Part shown: piece after piece, positions 25,307-34,700 of the stretch
Numbering within the stretch: position 1 is the stretch's first letter
Layout: each line of letters begins with the position of its first letter
Assembly (NCBI GenBank): GCA_937883755.1
Contig: CAKZYA010000026.1
Coordinates: forward strand, 1-62,500
Direction: 5' to 3'
Source of the DNA: an uncultured Flammeovirgaceae bacterium
GTDB lineage: Bacteria; Bacteroidota; Bacteroidia; Cytophagales; Cyclobacteriaceae
Length of the DNA stretch: 62,500 bases
Notes under the pieces: model-generated
The model's database searches: none
What the model saw: only the letters and a program-made list of their open reading frames with translations
What the model was told of the DNA's origin: nothing
Translations under genes and position numbers: made by a program

Positions 25307-25946
25307 ATATGCATCGCAGGCTGAAGCGTATCAATATTTAAACTTCGCCAACATCCAGTTTTACAGAATAATCCTTCGCAAGTTATTATACTACACTATG
25401 CTATAAAATAGGGTAAAATTACAACGTAAGATTTGATAGAATTCTATGCTATTCAGCTACTTAGCTCCAAAGTTTATGCATCTGGAAACTAGATGAGTGA
25501 CGCAAAACTTTTTGTCTTGAGAATAATAGAAACGGCTTCTATTCTCGATTAAAACAAGACTTGTTGAGTGAATAAATGTAGTATATCTCTGGTTATCAGA
25601 AGATTATGTCAAGATGATGATCATCTTCTTAATAGAACGTAAGCTGAATGAAGAAAAGAGAAACTGGGTTGGCTAAAATGAGTGAGCATTAGTGGAAGTA
25701 ATATAATAGTAAAGTTTAGTGTATTTCTTAGTGTGATTTTTAAGTGAATAAGTGGTCTTGAAAATAGAAATACCACAAAAACTGGCAGTTGAACAGAAGA
25801 AAGTGGTTAAACTATTCATTCATAAGCTGGACGTGAAATCTAAGATAAACCAGTGAACCTTAGGTGGATTAAGGCTGTAACTTCCCGCAGAAATGATATT
25901 TTCTTGTTAAATTGAGAGGTAGTTTAAAATGTAGTAAAGATCAAAT
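25307..25946. other. AT-rich divergent intergenic region
   Basis: This 640-base stretch separates the PorE-like gene (minus) from the quinoprotein gene (plus). A short hairpin with arms GAGAATAATAGAA and TTCTATTCTC lies near 25520-25550, and a 10-base palindrome GATGATCATC near 25613-25622. No coding frame, tRNA or known RNA was recognised. Both divergent promoters must be here. Confidence 0.5.
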
Positions 25947-28106
25947 ATGAATTTCTGTAATTTATTTACGGGTTTAGGGTTATTTGTCTTCCTGGTAGCC
26001 TGTCAAACTGCCGAAATTACCGAGTCTGCCAGTCCTCCAACCGATTATTATCAGAGTTGGAGTCACTATATGGGCGATCCTTCTCGTACCCATTATTCTT
26101 CCTTAGGGCAAATTAACCGGGATAATGTGCAAAATCTGGAAGTAGCCTGGACATACGCCTCGGGAGATATTGGAGAGGACAATTACATTCAATGTAATCC
26201 GCTAGTGGTTGATACCATTTTGTATGGTGCCTCACCCGGCATGAAGATTTTTGCAGTACATGCTGCTACGGGTAAGCGAATTTGGGAGTTCAATCCTTTT
26301 GAAGGAACTGATCAGGTGAGTTTTACTCGCGGGTTGGCGTATTGGGCGGATGGTGAAGACCGACGATTGCTATTTTCTGCCGAAGAAAAGCTTTACGCTC
26401 TGAACGCTCTTACAGGTAAACCTGTCAATAATTTTGGCACCCAAGGCTATATTGATCTTAGAGAAGGTCTGGGTCGGGATGTTGAGGGACTCTCGTACCG
26501 TTATCACGCTCCTGGTACAATCTACCAAGACTTAATTGTTATGGGAGCACTTAACTCAGAGCGATTGCCTGCCGCTCCCGGACATATTCGCGCTTTCAAT
26601 ATTCGGACGGGTGAGCAAGCTTGGATTTTTCATACTATTCCCCAACCTGGTCAGCCTGGTTACGAAACCTGGGAAGATTCTACTGCCTATCAATTCATTG
26701 GTGGCGTGAATAACTGGACAGGGATGACGTTGGACGAGGAGCGAGGTATTGTGTTTGTGCCGTTAGGATCAGCCGCTTTTGATTTTTACGGCGGAAACCG
26801 CAAGGGGGCTAACCTTTACGCTAACAGCTTGGTGGCTCTGAATGCCCAAACCGGCGAAAGAATCTGGCACTTCCAGACCGTACACCACGATATTTGGGAT
26901 CGGGACTTACCTGCTCCACCCACGTTGGTCACGATTAATCAGGATGAGGAAGAGGTAGATGCGGTTGCTCAAATTACCAAGTCAGGTCACGTGTATGTAT
27001 TCAACCGCGAAACAGGCGAATCGCTGTTTCCAATAGAAGAACAGCCGTATCCCGAGTCAGATTTAATTGGGGAACAGGCTTGGCCTACTCAGCCACTGCC
27101 TACCAAACCTCCGGCTTTTTCCCGCCAGCGCATGGCTGTCGATGATATTAATCCTGATTCCCGCTACCGCGATTCACTTTTAGCCGTATTCAAGTCCACT
27201 CGTTCTGATGGGCAATTTGTACCACCGAGCACTGAAGGAACGATTATCTTTCCCGGCTTTGATGGCGGAGGTGAATGGGGGGGAGCTGGCTACGACCCTA
27301 CTACCGGGATGTTGTACGTAAATGCTAACGAAATGCCCTGGATTTTGACCATGATTGAGCAGCGACAAGATCAGCCTCAAAACCTGATTGCCCTGGGGCA
27401 GAGCGTATATCAAGGAAATTGTATGGGTTGTCACGGAGCGGAATTACAAGGTTCTAATTTTCACGGAAATGCCCCGGAGCTGGTAAATTTAGCTGAGCGG
27501 CTAAATGAAGAACAAGTGCACGAGATGGTGAAAAGCGGAAAAGGGGCGATGCCCTCGTTTGCCTTTTTGACCGACACTCAGATTAATGCCGTCAGTGCCT
27601 TTCTTCTAAACAAACAGGGAGCTGACGAAATGATAGTACAAACAGTATCGCAGCAAGACGTTGGTCAGTTACGCTATAACCATACAGGATATAATCGTTT
27701 TGTTGATGCCGATGGTTATCCGGCAGTAAAGCCACCCTGGGGAACATTGAATGCTATCGACTTGAATGCCGGAGAGATCCGTTGGCAGGTACCGTTGGGA
27801 GAAATTCCTACACTTACCGAGCAAGGTTTACCTCCTACGGGCACTGAGAACTACGGCGGACCTGTGGTGACTGCCGGAGGGCTTATTTTTATTGGAGCCA
27901 GTAAGGACGCCCATTTCCGGGCATTTAGCTCAGCTACCGGAGAAGAATTATGGAAGTATTCATTACCCGCTGCGGGTATGGCGACCCCCTGCACCTACGA
28001 AATAGATGGAAAGCAATACGTAGTGATCGCCGCGGGAGGCGGAAAAATTACTGATGAGCGGGGTGACCAATATGTTGCCTTTGCGCTTCCGAGTACTTCG
28101 GAATAA
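25947..28106 (+). CDS. PQQ-dependent dehydrogenase lipoprotein with cytochrome c domain
   Basis: A 719-residue lipoprotein (signal ending LVAC). The N-terminal part, SWSHYMGDPSRTHYSSLGQI, opens an eight-bladed quinoprotein propeller of the membrane glucose dehydrogenase type, with tryptophan-docking motifs such as ALNAQTGERIWHFQ and AFSSATGEELWKY. A cytochrome c domain with heme motif CMGCH (near residue 491) is inserted before the last blades, together with a likely axial Met in GAMPSF. It should oxidise a sugar or alcohol in the periplasm and pass electrons to the heme. The substrate is not known. The N-demethylase-like gene follows after 16 bases. Confidence 0.92.
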   Translation: MNFCNLFTGLGLFVFLVACQTAEITESASPPTDYYQSWSHYMGDPSRTHYSSLGQINRDNVQNLEVAWTYASGDIGEDNYIQCNPLVVDTILYGASPGMKIFAVHAATGKRIWEFNPFEGTDQVSFTRGLAYWADGEDRRLLFSAEEKLYALNALTGKPVNNFGTQGYIDLREGLGRDVEGLSYRYHAPGTIYQDLIVMGALNSERLPAAPGHIRAFNIRTGEQAWIFHTIPQPGQPGYETWEDSTAYQFIGGVNNWTGMTLDEERGIVFVPLGSAAFDFYGGNRKGANLYANSLVALNAQTGERIWHFQTVHHDIWDRDLPAPPTLVTINQDEEEVDAVAQITKSGHVYVFNRETGESLFPIEEQPYPESDLIGEQAWPTQPLPTKPPAFSRQRMAVDDINPDSRYRDSLLAVFKSTRSDGQFVPPSTEGTIIFPGFDGGGEWGGAGYDPTTGMLYVNANEMPWILTMIEQRQDQPQNLIALGQSVYQGNCMGCHGAELQGSNFHGNAPELVNLAERLNEEQVHEMVKSGKGAMPSFAFLTDTQINAVSAFLLNKQGADEMIVQTVSQQDVGQLRYNHTGYNRFVDADGYPAVKPPWGTLNAIDLNAGEIRWQVPLGEIPTLTEQGLPPTGTENYGGPVVTAGGLIFIGASKDAHFRAFSSATGEELWKYSLPAAGMATPCTYEIDGKQYVVIAAGGGKITDERGDQYVAFALPSTSE

Positions 28107-28122
28107 AAGAGAGCTAGCTTAG

Positions 28123-29079
28123 ATGCTTCCGTTTGAATCAATAGCTCCTGCTAGATATACCCCATTTCTATCGGGTAAATACTCAGTCTCGCCGGGTTTG
28201 AAATCTGTAAGTACAGATTTTGGTAATGGATCGGCTGATCAACGTATTTTTCAGATCGACCGAGATTATTTTCGGTTTATGCAGAATAAACAAGCCTGCC
28301 GTAGAGAAAATATTGACAAATATTACCAGCGAGAAGGAGAGTCGGCAGGTACTTTACAAGTGATTAACCAGTTCATAGCGAATCAGCTAGCCATTGAATA
28401 CCCAAATTATTTTGCCTACCAACATTCGTACGGAGTTAGTCAGCTAAACAATTATTTGCGAGAAAAAACAATTTGTTGGAATACTGACCAGAAATTGCTG
28501 GAGGCAAGTGAATATTTATCTGTATTTGATGCATTAGCCGATCAAATTCCAGAAGATTTGGCAGTATGGCAACTTTCCGATCAGGGTGATTACCTCTCTA
28601 CGGTTCATCTATGTGCACCCAGTCACTGGGCACCAACTGAAAAAGTTGGTAAGCCTTTCTCGATGGTCCACGAACCAGTTGCTGGAATGGATAAACTTCG
28701 GAAGAACTATCAGCCTATGCTTTCTTCCCTACTACAACCCAAAACTTGGGTGCGATTCGCGTGGGGGTTAAGCACGGATGATCGGCTCAATCATCACCCC
28801 GAACCACCCCTTGACCAGAACAAAAAAAACTGGAGGGGAAGGTCGTTTGATCCTATTGATCCAACATTATTTGTCAGAGTAGAGCGACAAACCCTGACAG
28901 GTTTTCCAGAGGTAAATGCCGTGCTGTTTACAATTCGCACTTATTTCATGGATGTGAAAGGTTTGATAACAAGTGAAAGGCAAGCGCTGGCTGACGTTCT
29001 GGATTCTATGTCAGAAGCCACACTACGCTACAAAGGGTTATTGATTGATAAGGCTAAGATTATTAAGTGGCTTAGTTGA
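28123..29079 (+). CDS. Heme-dependent oxidative N-demethylase family protein (DUF3445)
   Basis: A 318-residue cytoplasmic protein of the DUF3445 family, in which a heme-dependent oxidative N-demethylase acting on dimethylamine has been described. It shows LAVWQLSDQGDYLSTVHLCA, PSHWAPTEKVGKPF, IHEPV-like MVHEPVAG, WVRFAWGLSTDD, LFVRVERQTLTGFPE and FTIRTYF, all typical. The partner subunits of the known enzyme (reductase and small subunits) are absent here. Because it is probably co-transcribed with a PQQ dehydrogenase, a role in amine or alcohol oxidation is conceivable. The biochemical activity of this member is unproven. Confidence 0.85.
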   Translation: MLPFESIAPARYTPFLSGKYSVSPGLKSVSTDFGNGSADQRIFQIDRDYFRFMQNKQACRRENIDKYYQREGESAGTLQVINQFIANQLAIEYPNYFAYQHSYGVSQLNNYLREKTICWNTDQKLLEASEYLSVFDALADQIPEDLAVWQLSDQGDYLSTVHLCAPSHWAPTEKVGKPFSMVHEPVAGMDKLRKNYQPMLSSLLQPKTWVRFAWGLSTDDRLNHHPEPPLDQNKKNWRGRSFDPIDPTLFVRVERQTLTGFPEVNAVLFTIRTYFMDVKGLITSERQALADVLDSMSEATLRYKGLLIDKAKIIKWLS

Positions 29080-29095
29080 GAGAAGGCTAAATGCC

Positions 29096-29986
29096 TTAAT
29101 TATCCTTCTTAATCGAAACAAATAAACCTAACAGTGAGGATAATGCTGTGACTAGAAAGAAAATTAAGGTAAATGTAATGGCTGCTTCCTGTTGAATTTC
29201 CAAATACTGGAAACCATAGAGGAAAACTAACTCGCGGGCGCCTACACCACCAATAGTGAAGGGCAGCACTGCGACCACTGAGGAGACCATAAATAAGGTG
29301 AGATAATCCAAATAGTAGGCTTCTATTGATATGCTGGATAGTAAAAGTAATGCCGTAAGTACCTGTCCAGTTTGTACCCATAACGACCAGAATGTTGTAA
29401 CTCCAAAAGCAGAAGTGAGTTGAGGAAAAAGTAACTTATTAAAAAGATAAAAGACAGGTAATACCGCTACTATCAATATAGTTACAGCTATATTAAAATA
29501 GGGAATCTCACTAGAGAAAGAGCTGAATAGTAAGAAGCCTCCCGCCATTATGAGTAATAAAGCCAACCCACTAAGCCGATCTAGTAAAGTTGCCCCAATC
29601 AATTGCTTGGTTTTGACATCAAATTGTTGTTTAAGCAAATAAACTTTGTAACCATCTCCACTAATGCTACCGGGTAAAAAGAGGTTGTAAAACATACCAA
29701 GGTACAACAATTCAATATTGTAACGGTTGCTAATATGGATATTCAAAGCCTTTAAGTACGCTTTAAATCGCCAGGCAGCAGCAATTTTGGAAATATTAAA
29801 CGATAAAAAAGCTAGTATCAGATAAAGCGGATTTGTCTGAAGAAAAGTTTGCCAGGCCTCTTGAACGTCAATCTTTCTGAATACAAAAAATAAAGCCGTA
29901 GCCGATAGTAGTAGTTTTATTAGAAAACTAAGGCGTCTTCGCGTTGCTGATTTCTGGGGCTTAGCCTGGGTAAGGTTAGGGGTCAC
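29096..29986 (-). CDS. Flippase-like integral membrane protein (lysylphosphatidylglycerol synthase TM family)
   Basis: A 296-residue membrane protein with about seven to eight hydrophobic helices. YNLFLPGSISGDGYKVYLLK and PFTIGGVGARELVFLYGF are the conserved motifs of the lysylphosphatidylglycerol synthase TM / UPF0104 family. These proteins are thought to move or modify lipids; the catalytic aminoacyl-transfer domain of MprF is absent. Its start overlaps the end of the GT39 gene by 11 bases, so the two are co-translated and may handle a polyprenyl-linked sugar or glycolipid together. Confidence 0.88.
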   Translation of the reverse strand: MTPNLTQAKPQKSATRRRLSFLIKLLLSATALFFVFRKIDVQEAWQTFLQTNPLYLILAFLSFNISKIAAAWRFKAYLKALNIHISNRYNIELLYLGMFYNLFLPGSISGDGYKVYLLKQQFDVKTKQLIGATLLDRLSGLALLLIMAGGFLLFSSFSSEIPYFNIAVTILIVAVLPVFYLFNKLLFPQLTSAFGVTTFWSLWVQTGQVLTALLLLSSISIEAYYLDYLTLFMVSSVVAVLPFTIGGVGARELVFLYGFQYLEIQQEAAITFTLIFFLVTALSSLLGLFVSIKKDN

Positions 29987-31559
29987 GGAATTTTATCAAG
30001 GCAAATTCTTGGTCTCCGTAGGCAAAAGTATAAAAAACCTCGTACATCTGGTCACTTAGCAACGAGCGATTGGCCAAATAATAATATTGACTATTAATCT
30101 CAGTATTTCGGCGGAGAACTTCGGTGCGTTCGCGTTCCAGATAAAAAACGGTAGTCAACGAACATCGAGAGTCTTCAAAAAGAAATAGGGATTCATTTTC
30201 GGTAATCTGGGCAATTTCATAAGCATCAGCTTTATCTTGAGCAGCACTTCCGTTTTGTGCGCGGTAAGGCAATATAATTCCCGCGAAAACAAAGCGTAGA
30301 ATTATAATGAGGGCGATTAAGTTCGGTAGAGCCAAGGATCTTTTTCTAAGGTGAGTGATTAGTAATACTGCAATGACTAGCGTAGAAATAATTGATACAG
30401 CGACAGTCCCAGAAATATCAGCTAATTGGGGAATAAAAGATAAAGACAGGCAAGTAAGACCAGAAATAACAATTAACCCAAGGATAATACCGTGAAACCA
30501 CCGGAAGCGTAGGTGATCAGTAGACTGGGAAAAGTTGGTGTACCCAAACGTTAGAATAATAATAAGTAGTGGATACAGCATATACACATAGCGAGAACGA
30601 GTACCAGGTGAAATCCAATAGATGGCAATATTACTGAGAAATATAATTAGGCAGAAAAAGATAAAAGGTTGCTGTCTGAGTTCTGTAAAGAAATCTTTTC
30701 TAATGATGAAAAGTAGTAACAACGAAGCTGGAATAACATTCTTTAGTGTTTCCAGAGGAAATAGTAGCAAGTGAGGCAGTAAGATAAAAAAGGAGTTTTC
30801 CAGCATTGTCCGCTCACTACTTTGCGACCAAAGTGAGTCTTCGCTGGTGAAATAATTTATAAATGGGTGATAGTGATCGTACCACCAAAAGTAACCGCCT
30901 ACAATCAGTACAAAAGTAAGAATGCCCGCTAGGTGTGATAGACTAAAAAGTTGGCGAAATTCACCTTGATATAAAAAAAATACACCGAGTGAAACTGCTA
31001 AGAATACGGGCGAGGGTAGGCCTTTGGTAAGTGTTCCAATGGCACCTAACGCATAAGTAGCAATGAATAATGCATACAGGTTCTGTTTCTGGTGAAAGTG
31101 AAAAATAGTGAAGAAACTAGCCAGCGTGATAAATGAATAAAACAGATCAATCTCTCCGGCAGTAGCCGAGAAATAAAACAGTACATCCGCCATTATCCAG
31201 GTAAGCAACCCAGCGTAAATACCAAAATGGTTATTAACATATCGTCTTCCCATCAAAAAGACTAAAACACCCATGCCGAGAAAGGAAAGAATAGACAAGA
31301 AGCGCACCGCGTATTCTGAGTAATTTCTGAACAACGAAAATCCACCGATGATTACCCAGTTGTAGACCGGGGGCTTTTTGTAATAATATTCCCCCATCTC
31401 AGTGGGTACAATCCAGTTGTCACGGAAGAGCATTTCCAGGGCAATGAGGGCGCGGCGGGGTTCTTCGTGCTTGAGGGGAGCTAGGCCTAGGTTGACGAAA
31501 AATGAGCTAAATGCTAGTATGGCAATCAGAGATAGGTAGTATCGCTCCGTTTGGCTAAT
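29976..31559 (-). CDS. Family 39 glycosyltransferase (ArnT-like), start codon uncertain
   Basis: A polytopic glycosyltransferase that uses a polyprenyl-phosphate sugar donor at the outer face of the inner membrane. MLFRDNWIVPTEMGEYYYKK then PPVYNW is the conserved loop after the catalytic acidic pair. The first ATG in frame (31433) falls inside that core; the preceding 42 codons encode a first membrane helix (LIAILAFSSFF) and NLGLAPLKHEEPRRALIALE with the essential acidic residues, so the gene must start further upstream. No ATG, GTG or TTG exists before the in-frame stop at 31617-31619. ATT at 31559 after GGAAATCC gives the best-looking N-terminus (527 residues). Start assignment is tentative; the gene may have lost its start. 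Confidence 0.8.
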   Translation of the reverse strand: MSQTERYYLSLIAILAFSSFFVNLGLAPLKHEEPRRALIALEMLFRDNWIVPTEMGEYYYKKPPVYNWVIIGGFSLFRNYSEYAVRFLSILSFLGMGVLVFLMGRRYVNNHFGIYAGLLTWIMADVLFYFSATAGEIDLFYSFITLASFFTIFHFHQKQNLYALFIATYALGAIGTLTKGLPSPVFLAVSLGVFFLYQGEFRQLFSLSHLAGILTFVLIVGGYFWWYDHYHPFINYFTSEDSLWSQSSERTMLENSFFILLPHLLLFPLETLKNVIPASLLLLFIIRKDFFTELRQQPFIFFCLIIFLSNIAIYWISPGTRSRYVYMLYPLLIIILTFGYTNFSQSTDHLRFRWFHGIILGLIVISGLTCLSLSFIPQLADISGTVAVSIISTLVIAVLLITHLRKRSLALPNLIALIIILRFVFAGIILPYRAQNGSAAQDKADAYEIAQITENESLFLFEDSRCSLTTVFYLERERTEVLRRNTEINSQYYYLANRSLLSDQMYEVFYTFAYGDQEFALIKFRDP

Positions 31560-31676
31560 GGATTTCCAGGAACTAGATGTAGTTGGCTCGATAGGGCTAA
31601 AAAATTTGATGATCTTTCAAATTTCGCTAATCCATCAGGAAAGACAAGCCTAGTAGCTCAATTATTTTGTGGTTAA

Positions 31677-31695
31677 ATCCCCCTATTTGGGGGAT
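31677..31695. repeat. C/G-rich hairpin upstream of the propeller kinase
   Basis: ATCCCCC at 31677-31683 pairs with GGGGGAT at 31689-31695 around a TATTT loop. It lies 76 bases before the kinase ATG in otherwise AT-rich DNA. Similar C-run/G-run hairpins occur at 37570-37592 and 37723-37739. Its role is unknown. Confidence 0.5.
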
Positions 31696-31770
31696 AGAAT
31701 TGCTGGGTGCTAATCCATAAATCTCAGAGGAAATGGCTATCTTTAAAGTTATAAGTGATTGACAACCTTC

Positions 31771-34700
31771 ATGTTAAAGCTGTATTTCTTTTCTTTTGAG
31801 AAAAAATATCCTCTCTTTTTCATTATCCTGATAGGATTATTCCCCTCTAGTTTGCAGGCTCAGTACTACAGTTTCGCCCACTACTCTATCGAAGAAGGGC
31901 TGCCCCAAACATCAGTAAATCATTTTGCCCAAGACCGATTTGGTTATCTGTGGATTGCCACTTCAGGTGGGTTAAGCCGTTTTGATGGGCAGAATTTTCG
32001 GAATTTTGGGATGCAGGATGGAATTTCTAGCAGTTATGTCACTTCCATACTGGAAACCTCTGATCAGCAACTCGCTATTGCTACTTACAACGGGCTTACG
32101 ATCTACGATGGAATTACTTTTACCTCGCACACCATTGCTAACGAGTCAGGAAAGTCTCTGGAAGTAAGGCGAGTGTTTGAGCACGCTGATGGACGACTAT
32201 TACTATTATTGCCTCAAAATCAACTGGCGTTCTGGAGTCCAGATACGGTTGAGTTTATGGCTGTCCCGTCTGCGATGGCTGAAAAGTACATTACGGGCAT
32301 GGTGCAAACTTCGTCCGAAACCTACTGGGCCACAACTTATGACGGGGATTTACTTCGTTTCGATGGCGGCAACTGGCGTATGCTACCAGTAACGCACCCC
32401 AGTCAGCCTAATTTCAATGGTTTATGCCGCGATAGTTCCGGTCGATTTTGGTTGATAGGGGAGCAAGGCTTGTTTACCTACCAACCGGGTGAGACTAAGT
32501 TTCGTGAGTTTAATTTTCAGGATGAATTACAGGCACTGGTGTTTTCGCTAATGCCTGATGCTAAAGGTCGGATGTGGGCGGCTACTTCTAATGGAGTTTT
32601 CTGTTTTGATCCTATCAACGGAAAAATTGACATGAAGAGTCATGGATTAGAAGGGTCAGTTGTGCGGGACATTTTTCAAGATCGGGAAGGAAATATCTGG
32701 TTTGGCTCTTACGACGATGGTATGTTCAAGTTCCGGGGAGAAACCTTTACTCACCTCCGTACTGAGCACGGATTGTACGAAAAATCAGTTTTTTCTATTC
32801 TGAAAGACCAGCGAGGTGACTACTGGTTCAGTTATATTCCAGGGGGACTCGATCGCTATGACGGAGAGAAAGTTCATCACTACGGTCCTAAAGAAGGTCT
32901 GCTGAATGATTTCATCTATTGCAGTGTGGAAGACAGCCTGGGCGATTTATGGTTTGGTTCTAATTACGGACTCACTCGCTACGATGGTGAGCTTTTCCAT
33001 AGTATTCCCCCGGCTGATCTGCCCAACCAAAGGATACTGTCCTCATTTCGTGATAGCGGCGGTCATCTGTGGTTTGGAACTGCGAAGGGTGTGGTAAAGT
33101 ATCAGGATGGTCAGTTTGTGTCAGTTCAGGGCAAACAGGGTAATCAGTGTACTTCGGCGGTTACTGCTATTGACCAACTACCCGACCAACGAATGATATT
33201 TGGTACTAAAGAAGGCATTTATATCTGGAATGGTAGTGACTACTCCTCACTATCAGAAAACCAAGCTATTCAGAATGAATACATTTTAGCGATGGTAGCT
33301 GATGCCCACCAAAGCCTTTGGTTTTCAACGATTAATGGTCTGCTGTTTCGCTTTCATTTTCCTTCTGGAGAACTCATGAAAATGCACGAAAAAACCGATG
33401 TTCCCCCTGGAATGATTTATAGTATGGAGATTGCCCAAGATGGCAGCTTAGTAATGGGAACCCAACGGGGAATTTATCGGCTATTGCTAGACAGGCAAGG
33501 AGAAGTCCAACAGATGATAAACTACGGCAAAAATGATGGTTTTTGCGGAATGGAGGCGAATTCTAATGCTACGTTTATAGAACAAGATGGGAGTATCTGG
33601 ATTGGAACGGTAGATGGTGCCTACAAATTTAAGCCTGACGCCCAGTCCAAGCAGCTCGCCCCTTTAGTACCTCACTTAACCGGTATACAGCTACAATACC
33701 AGAAAGTAAATTGGAAAGAGCATGTTGATAGCGTACAAAACTGGTTTCAGATACCCATCGGCCTAAACCTTTCGTATCAAGAGAATCACGTTATTTTTTC
33801 TTATCAGGGGGTTAGTTTGCTTAACTCAGATAAGGTACGGTATCAATTTAAGCTGGACAATTTTGATGAAGCCTGGTCGCCAGTAACCAAACGAACCGAG
33901 GCCGTTTATGCCAATGTTCCGCCCGGTGATTATGTGTTTCAGGTAAGAGCCCAGAATGCTCGCGGAGTATGGAGTAGCCCGCTGGATTTTGCCTTTAGTG
34001 TAGCTCCGCCTTTTTGGCAAACCTGGTGGTTTTACTTGGGGTTAGCCGTATTTATTACCTCATCAATCAGAGGGTATGCTCTTTGGAACTTGCGAAATGA
34101 ACGAAAGCAAAGAAGAGCGTTAGAACAAGAGGTAAATAAGCGTACTCAAGAAATACAAAACCTAAATGATAATCTTGAAGAACGAGTACACCAACGAACC
34201 TACGAGCTAGAAGAATCAACCCGCCAATTGGCTGAAGAAGTCCAGCTTAGAAAACAACATCAGGAACGTATTGCCCGTCAGGAACGGGAGTATCGGCTAC
34301 TGGTCAATAATTTGCGAGAAGTGATCTTCAAAGCAGATTTTGATGGAGGCTTCATATTCTTAAACGAAAGGTGGGAAGGGATTACTGGATATACTGTAGA
34401 AGAAAGTATTGGACAAAACTATCTGTTAATTCTTCATCCTGAAGAACAAAAGCGGCACCAATCCTACCAAAAGCAGTTGTTAGAAGGTACGGTTCCTTAT
34501 GTTGAAGAGGAACTGCGAATAATAAAAAAGGACGGAGCCATTGTTTGGGTGAAGGTATCAGCGCGAGTTGAGTACGATAGCGAGGGTAAAATAACGGGTA
34601 TGAGTGGGAGCTTAATGGATATTGACCAGCGTAAACGAGCGGAGTTTGCGTTACGGGGCAGCGAAGAAAAGTATCGCTTTTTGGCTGAAAATACCCAGGA

